DNA from: Dysgonomonas sp. BGC7
GTDB lineage: Bacteria; Bacteroidota; Bacteroidia; Bacteroidales; Dysgonomonadaceae
Direction: 5' to 3'
DNA: 64,000 nt
Assembly (NCBI RefSeq): GCF_001261735.1
Contig: NZ_CVRP01000003.1
Location: forward strand, 1-64,000
In this document: positions 38,104-47,468 of the stretch, piece after piece
Numbering within the stretch: position 1 is the stretch's first letter
Layout: each line of letters starts with the position of its first letter
Notes under the pieces: model-generated
Told to the model about the DNA's origin: nothing
What the model saw: only the letters and a program-made list of their open reading frames with translations
The model's database searches: none
Made by a program: the position numbers and the translations under genes

Positions 38104-38155
38104 ATCTGTGGGCAATTTTAGAAAATATTTTCTGCCCACCAGATAACCCACAGAT
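38104..38155. repeat. Nested inverted repeats, candidate integrase arm or att sites
   Basis: ATCTGTGGG (38104-38112) pairs with CCCACAGAT (38147-38155). Inside it GTGGGCA (38108-38114) pairs with TGCCCAC (38133-38139). Three GTGGG-type elements thus lie within 52 bases between the integrase and tRNA-Ser. Protein-binding sites for the integrase or its accessory factors are a reasonable guess. Confidence 0.5.
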
Positions 38156-38189
38156 ATACTTCTGTATTATGCACTTTTCTTCTTTCGAT

Positions 38190-38230
38190 AAAAAAGAAAA
38201 ATCGCTGTAAGTGTGCAACTTACAGCGATT
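38190..38230 (-). terminator. Terminator of tRNA-Ser
   Basis: AATCGCTGTAAGT (38200-38212) and ACTTACAGCGATT (38218-38230) form a perfect 13-bp stem with a 5-base loop, followed on the minus strand by TTTTCTTTTTT. It begins 23 bases after the tRNA 3' end. Confidence 0.85.
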
Positions 38231-38252
38231 CAACTTCTTTTTCTATGCTACT

Positions 38253-38340
<88 letters not shown>

Positions 38341-38471
38341 AGTACTATTTAGTACAGCGCTTTCCTTCAAAAGCGTTGCAAATGTAGGCCTTTTTTTTGT
38401 TTCTACAAACAAAATCCGATGTTTTTATTCACATTTTTCACAATAGCCTATAAATCAATTAATTTATTTTA

Positions 38472-39719
38472 TTACACGATATATCTACCCAAATCACTAT
38501 TAGGATCTAAAACTGTAAAATCAAGCCCATACTCAATCATTCGTGCAATCAGCCCATTATAATCATCAATAGTCTCCAGCTCAATCCCCACAAGAGCAGG
38601 ACCATTTTCTTTTTCATTCTTCTTCATATACTCGAACCGCACAACATCATCATGCTCTCCCAATACCTTATTCACAAAATCCTTCAAAGCATTTGCCCTC
38701 TGAGGAAAACGAATAATGAAATAATGCTTCAAGCGCTCGAAAATCAAAGATCGCTCCTTTATTTCCTGCATACGGTCTATATCATTATTACTTCCACTTA
38801 CAATACAAACTACATTCTTTCCTCTTATCTCCGAAGCGTAATGATTCAGAGCCGAAATACTTAAAGCTCCCGCAGGCTCAACCACGATGGCATTTTCGTT
38901 ATAAAGCTTCAATATCGTACTACAAGCCTCTCCCTCGGGGACTAAACAAACATCATCCACCACTTCCGAACAAATAGAATAAGTTATATCCCCTACTCTT
39001 TTCACAGCAGCACCATCCACGAATTTGTCTATATTCGCCAAAGACACCGGATGACCTGCTTGCAGAGCAGCTTTGAGGCAAGGAGCTCCCTCTGGTTCTA
39101 CAGCTATAACTTTAGTGTTTGGAGAATGCTCTTTCAGGTATGCTCCTACTCCTGAGCACAAACCGCCACCACCTACCGGTATAAAAATATAGTCAATATT
39201 GATATGGGGGGCCTGTTTGAGTATTTCCATCCCGATTGTACCCTGACCTTCGATAATACGAAAATCATCGAAAGGAGGAATAAAAGTCATACCGTTTTCT
39301 TCTGTATATTGTATTGCTGCCTGTGCACAATCGTCGAAAGTATCACCCGTAAGAACGATCTCAATATATCCATTACCAAACATTTTCGTCTGCTTTATCT
39401 TTTGTTTCGGAGTTATTTTAGGCATAAAAACAACACCTTTCACTCCCAACTCGTTGCAACTATAAGCAAAACCCTGAGCATGATTCCCCGCACTCGCACA
39501 AGCAACACCTTTGTTCAACACACTTCTGTCAAGGCTGCTTATCATATTATAAGCCCCTCTGAGTTTATAAGAACGTACAACTTGTAGATCCTCGCGTTTC
39601 AAGTAAATATTTGCCTCAAAAAACTTAGATAAAGAATTAATATACTGTAAAGGAGTTTCCTTAACCACTCCTTTTATCCTATCTTTTGCACTATCAAAAT
39701 CTAAACCAAACGATTTCAT
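38472..39719 (-). CDS. ilvA: Threonine ammonia-lyase (threonine dehydratase)
   Basis: With the start at 39719 (MKSFGLDFDSAKDRIKG) the protein has 415 residues; an upstream in-frame ATG at 39767 has no family support. The PLP lysine is K52 in RSYKLRGAYN and the phosphate loop is PVGGGGLCSG (about 181-190). After the catalytic domain a short C-terminal regulatory domain of ACT-like type runs from about 330 to the end. The enzyme converts threonine to 2-oxobutanoate, the first step toward isoleucine. It is transcribed from its own promoter (39765-39794), divergent from lepA. Confidence 0.95.
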   Translation of the reverse strand: MKSFGLDFDSAKDRIKGVVKETPLQYINSLSKFFEANIYLKREDLQVVRSYKLRGAYNMISSLDRSVLNKGVACASAGNHAQGFAYSCNELGVKGVVFMPKITPKQKIKQTKMFGNGYIEIVLTGDTFDDCAQAAIQYTEENGMTFIPPFDDFRIIEGQGTIGMEILKQAPHINIDYIFIPVGGGGLCSGVGAYLKEHSPNTKVIAVEPEGAPCLKAALQAGHPVSLANIDKFVDGAAVKRVGDITYSICSEVVDDVCLVPEGEACSTILKLYNENAIVVEPAGALSISALNHYASEIRGKNVVCIVSGSNNDIDRMQEIKERSLIFERLKHYFIIRFPQRANALKDFVNKVLGEHDDVVRFEYMKKNEKENGPALVGIELETIDDYNGLIARMIEYGLDFTVLDPNSDLGRYIV

Positions 39720-39764
39720 CAAAGCTCCCTTCCTGTTATTTTCTAATAATGAATAATAAAAGTG

Positions 39765-39794
39765 CAAAAGTAGGAAAATAATAAAGCCTCCAAC
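39765..39794 (-). promoter_or_regulatory. Promoter of ilvA
   Basis: On the minus strand TACTTTTG (39772-39765) matches the -7 element, with GTTG (39794-39791) 18 bases upstream as an imperfect -33 element. Predicted transcription starts about 40 bases before the ilvA ATG. Confidence 0.45.
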
Positions 39795-39979
39795 TATAAT
39801 TTTAACTAAAACCTGACAAACTTATACAGATATTTGCAAAAAAAACGAAAACAAATCCTTACTGCACTGAAACATATACTAAACCAAAGATAAAGATATC
39901 AGCATTTTCTCTTAAAAAATTCTTTATTTCTACGTTGCACAAATAGAGAATAACAATAAAACCATTCATATCTTTTTCG

Positions 39980-39987
39980 TATATTTG
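39980..39987 (+). promoter_or_regulatory. -7 element upstream of lepA
   Basis: TATATTTG matches TAnnTTTG and lies 65 bases before the lepA ATG. No TTTG is found 19-21 bases upstream, so the -33 element is weak or different. This is the only clear signal in the 333-base ilvA-lepA gap besides the ilvA promoter. Confidence 0.4.
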
Positions 39988-40052
39988 CGCTCTAATTTGG
40001 GGTAGTATATCTATTCCTTTTTTAATACGATAAAAGAAGATATTATTATAGG

Positions 40053-41840
40053 ATGAATAAAATACGAAATTTTTGCATTATTGCACATATCGATCATGGT
40101 AAGAGTACACTTGCAGACAGGCTTTTGGAATACACAAAAACCGTTGAAGGCAAAGACCTGCAAGCACAGGTACTCGACAATATGGATCTCGAAAGGGAGC
40201 GGGGCATTACCATCAAAAGCCACGCCATACAGATGGAATATGTGTATAAAGGTGAAAAATTTATACTCAATCTTATAGATACTCCCGGACACGTCGATTT
40301 TTCATACGAAGTATCACGCTCCATAGCCGCCTGCGAAGGAGCTCTCCTTATTGTAGATGCAGCACAGGGAATACAAGCTCAGACTATTTCGAATTTGTAT
40401 ATGGCTATTGAGAATGATCTGGAAATAATTCCTATACTCAACAAAATAGACCTACCCAGTGCGATGCCCGACGAAGTAGAAGATCAAATCATAGAATTAT
40501 TGGGCGTAAAACGAGAAGAAATAATACGTGCCAGTGGGAAAACAGGAGAAGGAGTATATGATATACTAGATGCTATAATAGAACGTATACCTGAGCCAAA
40601 AGGAGATCCGGAAGCCCCATTACAGGCTTTGATCTTCGACTCGGTTTTCAACTCATTCCGTGGCATCATAGCCTACTTTAAAGTTGTAAATGGCTCTATA
40701 AAAAAAGGAGACATGGTAAAATTCTTTGCCACAGGTAAAGAATACGATGCTGATGAAGTAGGAGTACTTAAGCTAACAATGTCTCCACGCGATGAAATTA
40801 CTTGTGGAGACGTAGGTTATATAATATCAGGTATAAAAACCTCGAAAGAGGTAAAGGTAGGAGATACCATCACACATCTAAAAAATCCATGTAAAGAAGC
40901 GATTGATGGATTTGAAGAAGTAAAACCGATGGTGTTTGCCGGAGTATATCCGATAGAAAGTGAAGACTTTGAAGATCTGCGAGCCTCATTAGAAAAGCTA
41001 CAGCTAAATGACGCATCACTGACCTTTCAGCCCGAATCGTCTGTTGCTCTTGGCTTTGGATTCCGTTGCGGATTCTTAGGGTTGTTGCACATGGAAATCA
41101 TTCAGGAACGGCTCGACAGAGAGTTCAACATGGATGTGATCACCACTGTACCCAACGTGTCTTATATAGTTCATGACAAGAAAGGCAATACGAAAGAAGT
41201 ACACAATCCGGCCGGACTACCCGATCAGACATTAATCGACTACATAGAAGAACCTTACATACGTGCATCTGTGATAACAAACACAACGTATATAGGCCCT
41301 ATAATGACTCTATGTCTGGGTAAGCGAGGCATTCTTATCAAACAAGAATATATATCGGGAGACCGTGTCGAAATCATCTATGATATCCCTCTCGGAGAGA
41401 TCGTTATAGACTTCTACGACAAGCTGAAAAGTATATCGAAAGGTTATGCTTCGTTCGACTATCACATGCACGATTATCGAGAAGCCCGCCTTGTAAAACT
41501 GGACATATTGCTCAATGGAGAATCTGTCGATGCTCTATCTACACTTACACATATCGACAATGCCGTCAACTTTGGACGACGGATGTGTGAGAAACTAAAG
41601 GAACTGATACCTCGTCAGCAATTCGACATTGCTATACAAGCCGCTATCGGCGCTAAAATTATTGCCCGTGAAACAATAAAAGCTGTTCGCAAAGACGTTA
41701 CAGCAAAATGTTACGGAGGCGATATTTCACGTAAACGTAAGCTGCTAGAAAAACAAAAAGAAGGTAAGAAACGTATGAAACAAGTGGGTAACGTAGAGGT
41801 ACCACAAAAAGCCTTCTTAGCAGTATTAAAATTGGATTAA
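40053..41840 (+). CDS. lepA: Elongation factor 4 (LepA GTPase)
   Basis: The 595-residue protein has all G motifs: AHIDHGKST (11-19), DTPGHVDF (about 77-84) and NKIDLP (about 131-136). LepA-specific C-terminal sequences follow, including [19 protein letters not shown] and [24 protein letters not shown]4 is a ribosome-binding translation GTPase that acts on stalled or misassembled ribosomes. It is the first gene of a tight run with a flavin reductase (7-base gap), a GyrI-like gene and speA. Confidence 0.98.
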   Translation: MNKIRNFCIIAHIDHGKSTLADRLLEYTKTVEGKDLQAQVLDNMDLERERGITIKSHAIQMEYVYKGEKFILNLIDTPGHVDFSYEVSRSIAACEGALLIVDAAQGIQAQTISNLYMAIENDLEIIPILNKIDLPSAMPDEVEDQIIELLGVKREEIIRASGKTGEGVYDILDAIIERIPEPKGDPEAPLQALIFDSVFNSFRGIIAYFKVVNGSIKKGDMVKFFATGKEYDADEVGVLKLTMSPRDEITCGDVGYIISGIKTSKEVKVGDTITHLKNPCKEAIDGFEEVKPMVFAGVYPIESEDFEDLRASLEKLQLNDASLTFQPESSVALGFGFRCGFLGLLHMEIIQERLDREFNMDVITTVPNVSYIVHDKKGNTKEVHNPAGLPDQTLIDYIEEPYIRASVITNTTYIGPIMTLCLGKRGILIKQEYISGDRVEIIYDIPLGEIVIDFYDKLKSISKGYASFDYHMHDYREARLVKLDILLNGESVDALSTLTHIDNAVNFGRRMCEKLKELIPRQQFDIAIQAAIGAKIIARETIKAVRKDVTAKCYGGDISRKRKLLEKQKEGKKRMKQVGNVEVPQKAFLAVLKLD

Positions 41841-41847
41841 ATAAGAG

Positions 41848-42354
41848 ATGACACAATTTAAAGAAATAAATATAAAAGACTTTACGCCCGATTCATTTGG
41901 TCTGAAAAACAAATGGATGCTGGTTACAGCAGCTAAACCTGATGGTACCGTAAATACTATGACTGCCAGTTGGGGAGGCTTTGGAGTAATGTGGAACAAA
42001 GAAGTCGCATTTGTAGTAATACGACCTCAGAGATATACACGTGAGTTTGTAGAAAGTACAGAATCATTTTCTCTTACTTTCTTCGACAAAAAATATCTTA
42101 AAGACCTGAGCTATCTGGGCAAAGTTTCGGGCAGAGACGAAGATAAAATAAGTAAATCGGGACTAACCGTATTGAAGGACGAAAATATTCCCTATTTCGG
42201 AGAAGCTCAAATTGCAATATTTGCAAAAAAACTTTTTGTGCAGCGTATAGAAGAGTCTGCTTTTCTCGACCAAGAAATTGTAGATCACTGGTATCCTCAA
42301 AAAGATTTTCATTACTTATACATAGCCGAAATCACTAAGATATTGGAACAATGA
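41848..42354 (+). CDS. Flavin reductase family protein
   Basis: The 168-residue protein matches the FMN-binding split-barrel flavin reductase family: MLVTAAKPDGTVNTMTASWGGFGVMW near 25-50 and RPQRYTREFVESTESFSLTFF near 60-80. Such proteins reduce or bind flavin and the substrate here is unknown. It begins 7 bases after lepA and overlaps the next gene by 4 bases (ATGA). Confidence 0.85.
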   Translation: MTQFKEINIKDFTPDSFGLKNKWMLVTAAKPDGTVNTMTASWGGFGVMWNKEVAFVVIRPQRYTREFVESTESFSLTFFDKKYLKDLSYLGKVSGRDEDKISKSGLTVLKDENIPYFGEAQIAIFAKKLFVQRIEESAFLDQEIVDHWYPQKDFHYLYIAEITKILEQ

Positions 42355-42824
42355 AAAAGGAAGAAGAAGTTACATTAGAAAAATTTACCGTAGCAGGTAT
42401 CTCCGTGCGCACTACGAACCAAAATCATCAGTCGCAGGAAGATATTACAAAACTGTGGGAAGCTTTTTTCAGAAATGCTTACATACAGCAAATGCTACCC
42501 AACAAGGTATCTGACGACATCTATTGTATCTACACTGATTATGAGAGTGACTATACAGGCCCTTATACAACAATACTGGGCTATAAGGTATCTACTGCTG
42601 AAGGGATACCCACCAACCTCAGTCTCATTATCAGGGATATTCCCTCGAGCAAATATTGCAAATATATATCGGAAGGAGAGCTGCCATATGCTGTTGGCAA
42701 AACATGGGCACATATATGGCAATCGAATATAGACAGGCGTTATCTTGCCGATTTCGATGTTTACGGAGCAGAATCCAAAGACCCGAAAAACGCGAAGATA
42801 ACTACCTTTTTATCCATTAAATAA
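42351..42824 (+). CDS. GyrI-like / AraC effector-binding domain protein
   Basis: The 157-residue protein is a stand-alone effector-binding domain: a start of the type VTLEKFTVAGISVRT, a central IYCIYTDYESDYTGPYTTILGYKV, and the end HIWQSNIDRRYLADFDVYG. In related proteins this fold binds small hydrophobic ligands or DNA gyrase. No DNA-binding part is present. It is co-transcribed between the flavin reductase and speA; what it binds is unknown. Confidence 0.8.
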   Translation: MKKEEEVTLEKFTVAGISVRTTNQNHQSQEDITKLWEAFFRNAYIQQMLPNKVSDDIYCIYTDYESDYTGPYTTILGYKVSTAEGIPTNLSLIIRDIPSSKYCKYISEGELPYAVGKTWAHIWQSNIDRRYLADFDVYGAESKDPKNAKITTFLSIK

Positions 42825-42845
42825 TTTATTACTTTACAAGAAAGA

Positions 42846-44738
42846 ATGAGAAAATGGCGCGTCGAAGACTCATCGGAACTGTATAACATACAGGGATGGG
42901 GTATTAATTACTTTTCTGTCAACGAGAAAGGTAACGTAGTCGTAACTCCGCGAAAAGACGGAGTAGCTGTTGATTTGAAAGAACTGATGGACGAACTGCA
43001 ACTTCGTGATGTATCAGCACCTGTATTAATCCGCTTTCCGGATATCTTGGACAATCGTATCGAGAAGATATCCACATGCTTTAAACAGGCTGCCGAAGAA
43101 TACGAATACAAGGCACAGAATCATATTATATATCCTATCAAGGTGAATCAAATGCGCCCTGTTGTAGAGGAGCTTATAAGCCATGGTAAGAAATTTAACA
43201 TAGGACTCGAAGCCGGATCGAAGCCGGAGCTTCATGCAGTGATAGCGATCAACACCGAGTCTGATTCTCTTATCATCTGTAATGGGTACAAAGACGAGAG
43301 CTATATCGAACTGGCGCTTCTGGCTCAGAAGATGGGCAAGCAGATATTTATTGTAGTGGAGAAACTAAACGAACTGTCTCTCATTACCAAAGTTGCCAAA
43401 AGATTGAAAATAGTTCCTAATATAGGTATCCGTATCAAACTGGCAAGTTCGGGCAGTGGTAAATGGGAAGAATCGGGTGGCGATGGAAGCAAGTTTGGAC
43501 TCAACTCGAGTGAACTGCTTGAAGCCCTTGCTTTTCTCGAAAAAGCAAACATGCAAAACTCGCTTCGTCTTATCCATTTCCATATAGGAAGCCAAATAAC
43601 AAAAATACGCCGTATAAAAACAGCTTTGCGCGAAGCTTCACAGTTTTATGTACAGTTGCATAGTATGGGATTCAATGTAGAATTTGTCGATATAGGTGGA
43701 GGACTTGGCGTGGACTACGATGGCACACGCTCTTCGTATAACGAAAGTAGTGTAAATTATTCTATTCAGGAATATGTAAACGACTCTATAGCAACTATGG
43801 TGGATGCTGCCGATAAGAACAATATCCCCCACCCCAATATAATTACCGAATCGGGAAGATCTTTGACTGCACACCATTCGATACTCGTATTCGAAGTATT
43901 GGAAACTGCTACACTACCCGAATGGGACGAAGATGCAAATATCTCGGAAGACGATCACGAATTGGTGAAAGAGTTATACGAAATATGGGATAATGTATCT
44001 CAGAGCCGCATGCTCGAAGCATGGCACGATGCCCAGCAGATAAGAGAAGAAGCATTAGACTTGTTTAGCTTGGGCTTACTAACCCTAAAAACAAGAGCTC
44101 AGGTAGAACGCCTGTATTTCTCTATAGCCCGCGAAATATTTCAGATAGCAGGACGGGCAAAACATGCTCCGGAAGAACTGAAGCAGCTATCGAAATTGTT
44201 GCCGGATAAATATTTCTGTAACTTCTCTCTGTTCCAGTCTCTACCCGACTCGTGGGCTATCGACCAGGTATTCCCTATCATCCCTATCCATAGACTAGAC
44301 GAGAAACCAGACCGTACAGCAACTTTGCAGGATGTGACTTGCGACTCGGACGGAAAAATAGATAATTTTATATCTAACGGCAACCAATCGTCATACCTGC
44401 CTGTTCACTCAAAGAAAAGAAACGAACCTTACTATCTGGGAGTCTTTCTTGTGGGCGCATATCAGGAAATATTGGGAGATCTACACAACCTATTTGGCGA
44501 CACAAATGCCGTGCATATATCTGTAGACAAAGAAAGTTATAAAATAGAGCAAATGATAGATGGAGAAACTGTAGCTGAGGTTCTTGACTATGCTCAATAC
44601 AATGCTAAAAAGCTTGTAAGAACTGTTGAAACATGGGTAACAAGCAGCGTAAAACAAGGAACAATAACAGTAGAAGAAGGTAAAGAATTCCTTTCCAATT
44701 ACCGTTCCGGTTTGTATGGATATACTTACTTAGAGTAA
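42846..44738 (+). CDS. speA: Biosynthetic arginine decarboxylase
   Basis: The 630-residue enzyme belongs to the large PLP-dependent SpeA family. The PLP lysine is K99 in YPIKVNQ, and the glycine loop is VDIGGGLGVDYDG (about 278-290). The C-terminal beta-barrel carries conserved acidic and Cys residues (LQDVTCDSDGKIDNF), the decarboxylase active-site loop. It converts arginine to agmatine, a route to polyamines or carbamoyl-putrescine. It is the last gene of the lepA run, 21 bases after the GyrI-like gene. A terminator follows. Confidence 0.95.
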   Translation: MRKWRVEDSSELYNIQGWGINYFSVNEKGNVVVTPRKDGVAVDLKELMDELQLRDVSAPVLIRFPDILDNRIEKISTCFKQAAEEYEYKAQNHIIYPIKVNQMRPVVEELISHGKKFNIGLEAGSKPELHAVIAINTESDSLIICNGYKDESYIELALLAQKMGKQIFIVVEKLNELSLITKVAKRLKIVPNIGIRIKLASSGSGKWEESGGDGSKFGLNSSELLEALAFLEKANMQNSLRLIHFHIGSQITKIRRIKTALREASQFYVQLHSMGFNVEFVDIGGGLGVDYDGTRSSYNESSVNYSIQEYVNDSIATMVDAADKNNIPHPNIITESGRSLTAHHSILVFEVLETATLPEWDEDANISEDDHELVKELYEIWDNVSQSRMLEAWHDAQQIREEALDLFSLGLLTLKTRAQVERLYFSIAREIFQIAGRAKHAPEELKQLSKLLPDKYFCNFSLFQSLPDSWAIDQVFPIIPIHRLDEKPDRTATLQDVTCDSDGKIDNFISNGNQSSYLPVHSKKRNEPYYLGVFLVGAYQEILGDLHNLFGDTNAVHISVDKESYKIEQMIDGETVAEVLDYAQYNAKKLVRTVETWVTSSVKQGTITVEEGKEFLSNYRSGLYGYTYLE

Positions 44739-44747
44739 CATAAAATC

Positions 44748-44785
44748 AAAAGCCCCTTTAGCTAAAAAGCTAAAGGGGCTTTTTT
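44748..44785 (+). terminator. Terminator after speA
   Basis: AAAAGCCCCTTTAGCT and its exact complement AGCTAAAGGGGCTTTT form a 16-bp stem with a 4-base loop, continuing into a short T run. Confidence 0.93.
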
Positions 44786-45027
44786 AATTTTAATCAATAC
44801 CTTTTTATAAATTCAGAAATTCCTTTACTGTTTCTGATAGGTTTCATCCTAAACCCACAATTATCGATTTCACCTATACCATATTCACGAAATCGATAAC
44901 AATCATTTATAAAAAACACCTATCAGTAAATAAGCACATTACAAAAACATCCTCGAGGCTCTCGAGAAGCAAACCAATTTATTTTTATATTTTTTATAAA
45001 AAAGAGACAAACAAATGTGTACAATTG

Positions 45028-45058
45028 TTTGTAGAGAATCAAATATGATATACTTTTG
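45028..45058 (+). promoter_or_regulatory. Consensus promoter with a long leader before the secreted-protein gene
   Basis: TTTG (45028-45031) is followed after exactly 19 bases by TACTTTTG (45051-45058), a full consensus match. Transcription would begin near 45065, leaving about 270 untranslated bases before the ATG at 45335. The rest of the 44786-45334 gap is AT-rich without a gene. An imperfect inverted repeat ACAAATG/CAATTGTTTGT lies around the -33 box. Confidence 0.65.
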
Positions 45059-45334
45059 CCCCACATAATAGACAGAAGACAAATATAAAAAACTAAAACA
45101 TTTTTTGTTTTTTAATACTCAAAAAGAAGACAACACATAATAATTTTATTTTAACAATAATATCTGAAGACAAAGTATTAATTCAAACATCTTTTATACG
45201 ATTTCTATTAATTGTAATTCATTGAATTTCTCTGAATAGAATTCTACAGTTCCCTATGCGATACAATTTAATAAAGACCCATTAAATGTATCATAAACTT
45301 TATTGCAATATTAGAACTACTTAACTTTATAAAA

Positions 45335-47416
45335 ATGAAAAAAAATTATTGTATCAAAACTACAATCTTTCTACTATTCCTCAACTTGATCCTAGCTTTG
45401 CCCATACAAGCACAAGTAACAATAGGAAATAATGAGAAACCTGAGAAATATTCTTTACTACAAATTAAAGACAAAGCGGCTGTAGAGGGAGAACAACCCG
45501 ATGCTGCCACAGCTGTGACGGGAGGGTTGTTACTACCTCGTGTAGAGCTGGAGAAAAAAACAGAATTGCTTCCATTCGTAACACCAGAAGTTGTTGCTGC
45601 AAACGATGCAGAATATCAAAAAAAAAAACTACTACATACCGGACTGATCGTTTACAATCTTATAGAAAATCAGGAAGAAGATCTGTGCAGAGGTGTCAAC
45701 CAATGGACAGGTAAAGAATGGGAATGTTTTCAGATAAAGAAAGGACAGGCAATATTTACAATAAATAACTGTAGCACCGATATTAAAGTATTTGGTGAAT
45801 ACGGAAATGGAGTTGCGCTCACAGGGAGCAATTATGTTGCCATAAAAGTAAATGTAGAAAAAATAGGAACATATTCTATTTCGGCTACTGTGACCGATTC
45901 GCAAAATGATAACGGCTATTTCTTTCTGGCATCGGGCGAATTTATGTCGCTTGGCGAGTATACTATTATATTGCTGGGCATGGGGACTCCTGCCAACTTT
46001 CAGACAGATGAGTTTACCGTTGCTATAAACGGAGTACGTCTGAACGGAGAAAATTCTCCTTGCACATTTAATATTCAGGTAAAAGATACTTCTATCAGGC
46101 CTAAATATACAATGAATTGTTCCCTTACTCAAGTACAGGGAGAATATTATGAAGAAAAGGTACTAGATGCCACAAACTATATTGAAGTAACACTCACAGT
46201 AGACCCAAGCTCTTTTACTGCACCATACGAGATAGAAACAAACGAAGTAGATGGTATAAAGTTTAAAGGAAGCGGAATACTTACTTCTTCGCCTCAGATA
46301 GTGAGACTATATGGAGAGGGAGTACCATTCGATCAGCGGGATAAGAAATTTTATATAAAAACAAATAGCGAATCCAGCACTGCCACTTGTATCGCAGAAG
46401 TATTTATTATTATACCTCCCAAAAGACTGATGGCGATAGGATATACTGCAACACGGTATGGCTATAACTGGGCACAAGTGGGAGGAACATCCAGTAATAC
46501 GACTGTAGGTAAAATAACAAAATCGAACTGGATGATTACCGACCCTATGAATTTTGGACCACTAAAGACAAGTATTGTAAGATACAGCGGTTTTACCAAT
46601 AAGGGAACTGCAGAGTTTGCTAATGGAATTGCAACTATAAATAACACTGATAACCTATACCTGAGGAGACAGGGGTATTATTCAGGAGCATCAATGAATA
46701 CACAGTTCGAAAGAGATGTGTTAGGCTATAATGATATTAAGGGGATGGATATCGTAGTTATAGGATGGACAGAACAGGCGGGTTGGAATATGACTGATGC
46801 CCAAGCTGATGTTTTGAGACGATTCTGTCAACAAGGAGGTATTCTTCTCGTATTTAACGAGTCTACAGCTTTAAATACAACTTTGCTTAGAACCTTTTTC
46901 CAAAAGTCTGATATAACGACCGTATCCGGAGCAGCTAATCCTGCCGGATCTCTATATCGTTTTGCCAACAATCCTACTGACCCTGTGCTTAACGGGCCAT
47001 TTGGAAATATATCAGGACTTTTATGGGGCGAAGATGCTTCAACGACTCGTTATGCGACAAACTTACCGCTCGAAGAAGTAGAACTATATTCTTCAAATAA
47101 AAACATATTATCATCAGCATCTGTCGAAGTGGAAAATGCGGCAACAGCCTTTCGGCATAGGGAGCTACCTTTCATATGGGTTGGTGATGGCGGGTTTACA
47201 TCCGGATCAATCGATCTGATAGGTGTAACCAGTCTTACAATATGCCCTTTTTTGATAGGCGACAAAGTAATAAATGGTGTGACATACCAAAACTACCCTT
47301 TACCAAAAGTCTTTGGCTCATCGACAAACAAAGCGTACAATTCTGTTTTCGCAGCTAATGCCTTTGCTTGGTGTATCAAAAAAGCAGAAGAGCTCAAACG
47401 CTCACTTGGTAATTGA
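45335..47416 (+). CDS. Secreted protein of unknown function (Bacteroidales type)
   Basis: The 693-residue protein has a clear signal peptide (hydrophobic core about 11-24, ending QAQ) and then VTIGNNEKPEKYSLLQIKDK. That opening is shared in style with the FISUMP protein at 56398-58359. Repeated beta-rich modules occupy about 120-360 (Cys-containing, Ig-like). The C-terminal third (about 365-690) has MAIGYTATRYGYNW and VIGWTEQAGWNMTDAQADVLRRFCQQGGILLVF, a stretch resembling a glutamine-amidotransferase-like Rossmann unit. I cannot name the family. It probably acts at the cell surface. It has its own promoter and is followed by a two-way terminator. Confidence 0.65.
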   Translation: MKKNYCIKTTIFLLFLNLILALPIQAQVTIGNNEKPEKYSLLQIKDKAAVEGEQPDAATAVTGGLLLPRVELEKKTELLPFVTPEVVAANDAEYQKKKLLHTGLIVYNLIENQEEDLCRGVNQWTGKEWECFQIKKGQAIFTINNCSTDIKVFGEYGNGVALTGSNYVAIKVNVEKIGTYSISATVTDSQNDNGYFFLASGEFMSLGEYTIILLGMGTPANFQTDEFTVAINGVRLNGENSPCTFNIQVKDTSIRPKYTMNCSLTQVQGEYYEEKVLDATNYIEVTLTVDPSSFTAPYEIETNEVDGIKFKGSGILTSSPQIVRLYGEGVPFDQRDKKFYIKTNSESSTATCIAEVFIIIPPKRLMAIGYTATRYGYNWAQVGGTSSNTTVGKITKSNWMITDPMNFGPLKTSIVRYSGFTNKGTAEFANGIATINNTDNLYLRRQGYYSGASMNTQFERDVLGYNDIKGMDIVVIGWTEQAGWNMTDAQADVLRRFCQQGGILLVFNESTALNTTLLRTFFQKSDITTVSGAANPAGSLYRFANNPTDPVLNGPFGNISGLLWGEDASTTRYATNLPLEEVELYSSNKNILSSASVEVENAATAFRHRELPFIWVGDGGFTSGSIDLIGVTSLTICPFLIGDKVINGVTYQNYPLPKVFGSSTNKAYNSVFAANAFAWCIKKAEELKRSLGN

Positions 47417-47434
47417 TTATAATAGGATATAAAT

Positions 47435-47466
47435 AAAAAGGCTGGAAATTCTTTTCCAGCCTTTTT
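47435..47466. terminator. Two-way terminator between convergent genes
   Basis: AAAAAGGCTGGAA and TTCCAGCCTTTTT form a 13-bp stem with a 6-base loop, and both flanks are A- and T-rich. It can serve both the secreted-protein gene and the minus-strand operon ending at 47469. Confidence 0.9.
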
Positions 47467-47468
47467 AT

